A DNA stretch of 10,403 nucleotides from Ilumatobacteraceae bacterium (GTDB lineage Bacteria > Actinomycetota > Acidimicrobiia > Acidimicrobiales > Ilumatobacteraceae). Under the pieces are notes generated by a model. The model was not told the origin of the DNA, did no database searches, and saw only the letters and a program-made list of their open reading frames with translations. The first letter of the stretch is position 1; each line of letters begins with the position of its first letter. This document shows, in pieces, positions 5,625 to 10,403 of the stretch. A program made the translations under genes and the position numbers. The stretch covers positions 1 through 10,403 of the forward strand of contig JALOLG010000039.1 of the NCBI GenBank assembly GCA_025456105.1. Direction: 5' to 3'.

Positions 5625-6653
5625 ATGACCGACCAGCTCACCTACACGTTCGACGAGCTCCTCGCCGACCACCCCGACCTCGCACCCCACGTGGTCGGCG
5701 ACGTGCGGCTCCACGGCGGCATCACGCCCGACGGTCGGTACCAGCCGCCGCGCGCGGCCGTGCGGGAGGAGGCCATCGCCGCCTGGGAGCGCGCGCTGCG
5801 CGCCCGCGGTGGTCGCCCGTTCGATGCCGACGCCTCGCTCCTCCAGGGCATCCGGATGCCGAACCTCGAGCAGCAGCGTGTGCTGCTGCGCAACGGGCTC
5901 GGCCAGACCTTCTGGAACACCCTCACGATCACCGGCAAGATCGAGGCCAAGGGCCGCCTGCTCGCGGACGCCACGTTCCCCGACTTCCAGCCGGCGATCG
6001 TCGAGGACATCTCCGAGATGGGGATCGGCCACCTCAACCGCGGGCTGCTCGTCGCGCACGGCCTCGACGAGGGCGGCGTGCCGGCCGAGGGCATCGGTGG
6101 CCACGACGTCATGTGGTTCGTCGCCCGTGACCTCGCGTTCGGCCCCGACGCGTACCCCGACGTGGAGCCGCCCGAGACCATCGCTCGCCCCGAGGCCGGC
6201 CGTCGCTACATGCCCGAGATCGCACCGGAGATCGAGTCGACGATCTCGTTCCTGGCCAACCTGCTCATCATCGAGTTCCGGGCCGAGCTCGGCTTCGCCG
6301 ACACGCAGGCGATCCTGCGCACGCCCGACCTGTTCGTCGACCGCCGCGCCGAGGCCGAGCTCGCGGCCGAGATCGTGGAGCGGATCCGCACCGACGAGCG
6401 GATCCACGTGACGTCGCTGTGCCTCTACCTCGGCGAGCTGCGGTCGGTCGAGTTCCGCACGGTCGACGGCGGCACCGTGTCGGGCGCCGAGCTCATCGAC
6501 CGGTTCTGGGACGGCCTCGTGCGGTGGGCCACCGTGGAGCAGCCCGCGCTCGTGGCCGAGCGCCAGCGCGCCGAGATCGAGTCGCGCATCGCGCAGCACC
6601 CCGAGGCCGAGCGGGTGCTCGCCGAGTTCAGGGCGGCGGGACCTCGACCCTGA
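5625..6653 (+). CDS. Uncharacterised protein, possible ferritin-like metal protein (342 aa)
   Basis: I do not recognise this protein. It is soluble: no signal peptide or membrane span is seen. Charged, helix-prone segments predominate. Conserved-looking stretches are MPNLEQQRVLLRNGLGQTFW (78-97), EDISEMGIGHLNRG (127-140), HD at 160-161, ESTISFLANLLIIEFRAELG (204-223) and DERIHVTSLCLYLGELRS (257-274). The last holds an E258xxH261 pair; earlier helices offer E127, E131, H136, E217 and E221. Glu on one helix and ExxH on another recall ferritin-like di-iron proteins, but the first pair is spaced E-x4-H, so the assignment is only a suggestion. The start is set by GGGAGG 6 bp upstream. It is divergent from sulP across 106 bp, so joint regulation is possible. 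Its last 26 bp overlap the convergent peptidase-like gene. Third-position GC matches the neighbours, so it is a real gene. Confidence 0.88.
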   Translation: MTDQLTYTFDELLADHPDLAPHVVGDVRLHGGITPDGRYQPPRAAVREEAIAAWERALRARGGRPFDADASLLQGIRMPNLEQQRVLLRNGLGQTFWNTLTITGKIEAKGRLLADATFPDFQPAIVEDISEMGIGHLNRGLLVAHGLDEGGVPAEGIGGHDVMWFVARDLAFGPDAYPDVEPPETIARPEAGRRYMPEIAPEIESTISFLANLLIIEFRAELGFADTQAILRTPDLFVDRRAEAELAAEIVERIRTDERIHVTSLCLYLGELRSVEFRTVDGGTVSGAELIDRFWDGLVRWATVEQPALVAERQRAEIESRIAQHPEAERVLAEFRAAGPRP

Positions 6654-7248
6654 TCTCCGGGCCGAGCTCGGCGCCGCCGCGCAGCTCGAGCCGGTCGCCG
6701 CTCCAGAACCGCCCCGGGTCGTACCAGTTCACCGGGCGCTCCTCCCCCAGCAAGCCCATCCGCTGGTAGCACATGGCCACGAGCTCGGCGCAGTACAGGT
6801 CCTCGAACGAGGCCTCACGCCGGACGCGGCCACGCAACCACCGGCCCACGAGGCGACGTGTCGTCGGGAACTGCGATCCGGTGCGCTCGGCCACGACCGA
6901 GAGCGCAGCGTCCTCCATCTCGCGCGTGGCCGGCGGCTCGAGCTGCCGGAAGTAGGCCCGCTGCCCGTAGCGGTGGACCCACGTGGTGACGGCATCCTCG
7001 AGCCGGTGCAGCTGCGCACCGCGCTGGAGCTGACCCGTCCACACGTCGGGGAGCGACTTGCCGAGCTCGGCGTGCCACAGCAGCGGCGGCAGGTCGTCGA
7101 CGGCCAGCACCATCGCGACGTGGTTCACCGGGCTGTTCGTGAACGCCCGGATCGCCCGGTCGGCTGCGCTGCGCCCGGTGAACAGCCACAGGTCGCCGCT
7201 GCGCGTGAGCGACGCCGCCTCCGCGAGTGAGAGCGCGGTCGGGGTCAC
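6628..7248 (-). CDS. Permuted NlpC/P60 (YiiX-like) papain-fold protein (206 aa)
   Basis: This is probably a cysteine hydrolase of the circularly permuted NlpC/P60 group, in which the catalytic His precedes the Cys. The order of motifs fits: GDLWLFTGRS (18-27), then NHVAMVL with H43, LWHAELG with H59 (57-63), and YCAELVAMCYQ with C153 and E155 (152-162). NWYDPGRFW (174-182) is a usual C-terminal segment. Members act on peptidoglycan peptides or lipid amides; the substrate cannot be told here, and no signal peptide is seen. The start taken is GTG 7248, just before the conserved GDLWLF block; no good ribosome site precedes it, so start confidence is moderate. It follows the WS/DGAT pair on the same strand with a 61-bp gap and may be part of that transcript. 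The start lies 18 bp from the start of a divergent small gene. Its stop overlaps the convergent gene by 26 bp. Confidence 0.8.
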   Translation of the reverse strand: MTPTALSLAEAASLTRSGDLWLFTGRSAADRAIRAFTNSPVNHVAMVLAVDDLPPLLWHAELGKSLPDVWTGQLQRGAQLHRLEDAVTTWVHRYGQRAYFRQLEPPATREMEDAALSVVAERTGSQFPTTRRLVGRWLRGRVRREASFEDLYCAELVAMCYQRMGLLGEERPVNWYDPGRFWSGDRLELRGGAELGPEIRVEVPPP

Positions 7249-7253
7249 GGTCG

Positions 7254-7259
7254 TACGCT
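7254..7259 (+). promoter_or_regulatory. -10-like TACGCT 7 bp before GTG 7267
   Basis: TACGCT (TANNNT form, preceded by CG as at gntR and sulP) ends 7 bp before the GTG of the small membrane protein gene, the same leaderless spacing. No convincing -35 is seen, because that position falls in the start of the divergent peptidase-like gene. Confidence 0.35.
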
Positions 7260-7266
7260 CGGCGCC

Positions 7267-7479
7267 GTGCGCTGGTGGAAGTGGATCGGACTCGCCGGGC
7301 TGATCGGCGTCACAGCGATCGGGGTGGGCGTGGCGGCGCAGCGACGGCGCGAGGCGCGCGAGTGGACCGAGTACGAGCCGGGCGAGCTGCGGGCGCGCTT
7401 GCACGCACGGCTCGCCGACCGGACGGCGGCCGAGGCGGCTCCGCCCACACCGCCCCCGACGCCTCGAACAGCCGGCTGA
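7267..7479 (+). CDS. Small single-pass membrane protein (70 aa)
   Basis: GTG at 7267 opens a 70-codon frame with about 87% G/C at third positions. The product starts MRWWKWIGLAGLIGVTAIG, an amphipathic-to-hydrophobic N-terminus that makes one membrane segment (about residues 5-23), followed by a basic stop-transfer stretch QRRREAREW and then YEPGELRARLHARLAD (36-51), a short helix. A Pro-rich tail ends it. Small actinobacterial proteins with this membrane segment plus '(Y)xxxELRxRLHxRLA' layout are familiar to me but have no function I can name. No Shine-Dalgarno is present; a TACGCT -10 lies 7 bp upstream, fitting a leaderless mRNA. The last 170 bp are antisense to the low-complexity tail of the WS/DGAT gene, and the start is 18 bp from that of the divergent peptidase-like gene. 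Codon bias favours this strand over the tail. Confidence 0.62.
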   Translation: MRWWKWIGLAGLIGVTAIGVGVAAQRRREAREWTEYEPGELRARLHARLADRTAAEAAPPTPPPTPRTAG

Positions 7480-8849
7480 TCTCCTCGATGTGGAGATCGA
7501 CCAGGTCCCACACGTCGGGCACGAGCTCGCGGCAGGCGATGATGCCGAAGTCGAGCTGGTCGAGGTAGCTGTGCACCGTGATGTTGAGGCCCATGTTGTC
7601 GGCGATGGTGGACACGGGGATGTAGTGGTCGAGCTTGGCGCCGGCGAAGTAGAGCGGCACACGCGGACCCGGCACGTTCGAGATCACGACGTTGGCCGGC
7701 AGGTTGATGCGATCGGCGAGCCTGGACACCAGGCGGATCGCGGCAGTCGCGACCACCGGTGATGCCGTCTGGGTGATGTCGGCCAGCGTCTCGGCGGGCA
7801 CGAGGTCGAGCTGGTGCTTCGCGGCGGCCATGGCGTCGCAGCAGCGCTGCACCCGCTCGAGCGGGTCGTCGCAGTCGGTGGGCAGGTCGGCGAAGATCGC
7901 CGACACGCGGTTGGTCCACGGATCCGCCTCGTCGCCGGTGCGGATCGACACGGGCACCATCGCCCGGAGCGGCTGGTCGGGCAGCGCATCGTGACGCAGC
8001 AGGTACTCGCGCAGCGCGCCAGCGCAGATCGCCATCACGATGTCGTTCACCGTGCCACCGGTGGCGTTCTTCAGGGCCTTGATGTTCTCGAGCGACGCCG
8101 AGCGCATGGCGAACCGGCGCTGCCCGCTGATGCGGTGGTTCCAGGGCGTCGGCGGCGCCGGGGAGATCGGGAGCGCCACGCTCCGCTCGTGCTCGGGCTC
8201 GGCCGGCGCCCCTGATCGTGCGACCTCACCGAGCAGGCGGCGGGCCCGCTCCGCCATGGCACCCACGTTGGTGATGCCGGCGGCGGTGGCCGCGGTCTGG
8301 CCGAGCCGGAGGTAGACCCGAGCGGCCTTGAGCGGGTTGGCCACGAGGTGGCGCATGGTGCGCTCGAGCAGCGTCGGGCGTGGTGTCGGTGAGCATGCTC
8401 AGCAGGATCACGCCCGATGCGCCGTCGATGGTGGCGTGGTGGGTCTTGGTGAGCGTCGCCCACCGGCCGTCGCCCAATCCCTCGATCACGTACATCTCCC
8501 ACAGCGGCCGACTGCGGTCGAGCGGGCGACTCACGATGCGGGCCACCTGCTCGGCGAGCTGATCGGCTGCACCGGGCGGCGCCAGGCCGAGGTGGCGCAC
8601 GTGGAAGTCGAGGTCGAAGTGCGGGTCGTCGATCCAGTAGGGGTGGTCGAGCTGGAGCGGCACCTCCACCAGCCGACGCCGGAAGGGCTCGGCCCGGCCG
8701 ATCATCGCCGCCATCCGGGCGCGCACCGCCTCGTACGGGTCGAAGTCAGGCGACGGGCGCTCGTAGATCGCGAGCCCGCTCACGTGGCCGTACGTGGTGG
8801 CCGACTCCAGGTAGAGGAAGCTCGCGTCGAGCCCGGTGAGCTGCTTCAC
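7310..8849 (-). pseudogene. WS/DGAT-family acyltransferase, split by a frameshift
   Basis: Wax ester synthase/acyl-CoA:diacylglycerol acyltransferases make storage triacylglycerol or wax esters. The first part (GTG 8849 to about 8370) has the family start LTGLDASFLYLES (4-16), RPLDRSRPLWEMYVIEGL (108-125) and the active-site motif HHATIDG (137-143). The rest lies in the frame read from about 8380 to TGA at 7310: NATGGTVNDIVMA (97-109 counted from ATG 8356), SNVPGPRVPLYFAGA (226-240) and DQLDFGII. One extra base, or two missing, between about 8370 and 8398 separates the frames; unshifted, the first frame runs on to a stop at 8226 and yields 207 residues without the C-terminal domain. Repaired length would be near 510, against about 460 usual, because of a 44-residue Pro/Arg/Ala tail overlapping the small plus-strand gene. 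GTGA couples it to the upstream WS/DGAT gene. Sequencing error, true pseudogene or +1 frameshifting are all possible. Confidence 0.85.
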
Positions 8850-10318
8850 GGGGCGGTCCCCCCGGTGGCGGTGACGACGGCCTCGAACCCCTCACGGAGG
8901 CAGCGCACGAACTCCTTGCGGTCGGGGATCGCCGCGGCGTCGGTGTTCACGCCCAAGTGCACGGTGCCGTCGTAGCTGAACAGGGTGAGGTTGACGGCTG
9001 CGCCCCCCAGGGGGCCGAAGCCGTAGAAGTGCTCGACCCGCGCGCCGCCGAACCACACCGGGAACGGGGGCCCGGGCACGTTGGACGCGATCGCGTCGAC
9101 GCCCTTCATCATCGAACCGAGCAGGCTGACCGACGCGGCTCGCCCGAACCGCGCGACGAGCGCGGACACGTCGCCCACCAGTGGCAGGGCGGGCTCGGCG
9201 CGCACGTCGCGCAGGCGCGCCTTGGCGTCGTCGAAGCGGGCCCGCACGTCGACGTCGCCGAGCGGGAGGAGGAAGCGGGTGGGGACGAAGTGGTTGCTGG
9301 CCGCGGCGTCGGCCGAGCTGCGGACGCTGACCGGCATCTGGAACCGCACCTCGGGGCACTCGACGTCGTGGCGCCGGTGGTAGCGGTGGAGCCCCTCGAG
9401 CAGGGCCGTCATGAACGCGTCGTTGAGGGTGCCGCCCAGCTCGGCCGCAGCACCCTTCAGGGCGTCGAGCGGGAGCGCCACGGTGTCGAAGCGCGGCGAC
9501 AGCGAGCGGCCGGTCATGATCGGGCTCTTCGGCGTGGTGGCCGGCAGCACGAGCTTCACGACCGACGCCGCGGTGCGGCTCGTGTCCTGCGCGGTGCGGA
9601 CGGGATCGCGGACGAACCCGACCGCCGCCTTCACCGCCGCCTTCGAGTACCGGACCCCTGCCCGCCCTTCCGTCACCGCCCGGTGCACGATCGGCTTGGC
9701 CGGTCCGGGCACCGGCACGAGCGACAGGGGCGGCGACGACTCGCCGCGGTCGTCAGCACCGCCCCCCGCTGACTCGGGTTCGGGCTCCATGTCGAGCAGG
9801 TGCGGCATGAGGTCGACCATGCCGAGGCCGTCTCCCATCGCGTGGTGCACCTTCATCACGACGGCCGCGCGCTTTCCGGTGATGCCGTCGAGGACCTCGA
9901 TCTCCCACAGCGGTCGATCCCGGTCGAAGGCCCTCGCCGCCACGACCTGGGCCCGGGCGAACACGTCGGCCTCGGTGACCCGGCGACCGTGGAGCCGCAG
10001 CCACTGGTAGTGGACGCCCAGGTCGAAGAAGGGGTCGTCCTCCCACCGCGGGGTCGCAACGGCACCGGGATCGTCGATCACCCGCTGGCGGGTGCGCGGC
10101 ACGTTGGCGAGCATCCGCTCGACGGCAGCGTCGGCGCGAGCACGGTCGGGCACCGAGTCGAGCAGCCACACCGAGGTGATCGTCGACCGCAGCAGCGGGT
10201 CGCGCTCGATCCGCCACAGCAGCGCGTCGGTGTCGTTCATCCACTCCGCGAACGCTTGGTCGGCCACGTCGCACATCATGCCGGATCGCGTCCCATCCGC
10301 GGTCCGGCCACCGCACAT
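8846..10318 (-). CDS. WS/DGAT-family acyltransferase (490 aa)
   Basis: This enzyme would esterify diacylglycerol or fatty alcohol with acyl-CoA for storage lipid. Family marks in order are WMNDTDALLWRIERDP (26-41), RAFDRDRPLWEIEVLDG (129-145), the active-site HHAMGDG (158-164), GGTLNDAFMTALLEGL about two-thirds along, SNVPGPPFPVWFGGA, and GGAAVNLTLFSYDG near the C-terminus. A Gly/Pro/Asp-rich linker follows the active-site domain. It is intact and of normal length. ATG 10318 (or GTG 10321) is chosen because it overlaps the stop of the preceding frame as TGATG; ATG 10279 or 10240, closer to the conserved start, cannot be excluded. Its TGA overlaps the GTG of the next WS/DGAT gene, so both are probably co-translated. 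The two paralogues differ clearly in the N-terminus and linker, so they are not a recent duplication. Confidence 0.9.
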   Translation of the reverse strand: MCGGRTADGTRSGMMCDVADQAFAEWMNDTDALLWRIERDPLLRSTITSVWLLDSVPDRARADAAVERMLANVPRTRQRVIDDPGAVATPRWEDDPFFDLGVHYQWLRLHGRRVTEADVFARAQVVAARAFDRDRPLWEIEVLDGITGKRAAVVMKVHHAMGDGLGMVDLMPHLLDMEPEPESAGGGADDRGESSPPLSLVPVPGPAKPIVHRAVTEGRAGVRYSKAAVKAAVGFVRDPVRTAQDTSRTAASVVKLVLPATTPKSPIMTGRSLSPRFDTVALPLDALKGAAAELGGTLNDAFMTALLEGLHRYHRRHDVECPEVRFQMPVSVRSSADAAASNHFVPTRFLLPLGDVDVRARFDDAKARLRDVRAEPALPLVGDVSALVARFGRAASVSLLGSMMKGVDAIASNVPGPPFPVWFGGARVEHFYGFGPLGGAAVNLTLFSYDGTVHLGVNTDAAAIPDRKEFVRCLREGFEAVVTATGGTAP

Positions 10319-10403
10319 CACGCTGCTCGGGGTGGGCTGGCGGCTCGTGCGATGACGGGTGACCCGTCGATGGTGATGGTGCCGTCGGGACTTCGGAACC
10401 GGA
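10318..10403 (-). CDS. C-terminal end of an unidentified gene (partial)
   Basis: On the minus strand a frame enters at the window edge and reads ...RFRSPDGTITIDGSPVIARA and a few more residues to TGA at 10320-10318. The stop overlaps the start of the WS/DGAT gene as GTGATG. Third positions are mostly C or G, as in real genes here. About 28 residues are too few to name a family. The evidence is the tight overlap and codon pattern. Confidence 0.45.
   Translation of the reverse strand, partial: RFRSPDGTITIDGSPVIARAASPPRAA

Noticed and set aside
3237..6599. A 1,120-codon open frame on the minus strand.
   Set aside because: Only its last 181 codons (from ATG 3782) encode a recognisable protein, the carbonic anhydrase. 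The rest is Arg/Gly/His-rich translation antisense to the gene at 5625 and out of frame with sulP, as expected in GC-rich DNA with few stops.
7310..10318. The two WS/DGAT genes as a recent tandem duplication.
   Set aside because: Apart from family motifs the proteins differ in N-terminus, linker and C-terminus, so they are old paralogues.
10318..10355. A plus-strand reading ending in LLGVGWRLVR, which resembles the end of a response-regulator DNA-binding domain.
   Set aside because: The frame upstream is antisense to the WS/DGAT gene and has no other regulator motif; the resemblance is about ten residues only.
1..10403. tRNA or rRNA genes, CRISPR repeats, transposases, integrases and attachment sites.
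   Set aside because: Nothing resembling these was seen on either strand; coding sequence accounts for nearly all of the window.

Overview
The window is gene-dense, very GC-rich DNA (roughly 70% by eye) with strong G/C preference at third codon positions, GTG starts, almost no intergenic space and several apparently leaderless genes. Together with a pair of WS/DGAT-type acyltransferases, this points to an actinobacterium (Actinomycetota). I suspect an Acidimicrobiia-like lineage, but that is an impression and not a proof. No RNA gene, CRISPR array, insertion sequence or phage gene was found.

Left part (1-5518): the 3' end of a sulfatase gene (+) meets a convergent sulfide:quinone oxidoreductase gene (sqr, -; 490-1680). 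A 140-bp promoter region (1681-1820) separates sqr from a divergent GntR/HutC-type regulator (+; 1821-2600). The regulator meets, tail to tail with a 19-bp overlap, the end of a three-gene minus-strand operon read from 5518 down to 2582: SulP-family anion transporter with STAS domain, beta-class carbonic anhydrase, and rhodanese with a DUF2892 membrane domain. SulP and carbonic anhydrase overlap by ATGA, and the rhodanese gene follows after 13 bp. The sulP and gntR promoters share the same unusual geometry (-35, 17 bp, TACNNT, 7 bp, ATG), and GT-N4-AC palindromes lie at the sqr and sulP promoters. A plausible reading is a small regulon that couples sulfide/sulfane-sulfur oxidation (SQR, rhodanese) to anion or bicarbonate handling (SulP, carbonic anhydrase).

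Middle (5519-7479): divergent from sulP is a 342-residue protein I do not recognise, with Glu/His spacing reminiscent of ferritin-like di-iron proteins. It overlaps tail to tail with a permuted NlpC/P60 (YiiX-like) papain-fold protein on the minus strand. A small 70-residue single-pass membrane protein starts on the plus strand 18 bp from the start of that gene and lies antisense to the tail of the next gene.

Right part (7310-10403): a minus-strand lipid operon with two WS/DGAT (wax ester synthase/diacylglycerol acyltransferase) genes joined by a GTGA overlap, preceded by the last codons of another gene ending in a TGATG overlap. The second WS/DGAT gene is split by a frameshift near 8370-8390, between its active-site motif and its C-terminal domain. 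It also carries a 44-residue low-complexity tail beyond the usual family end.
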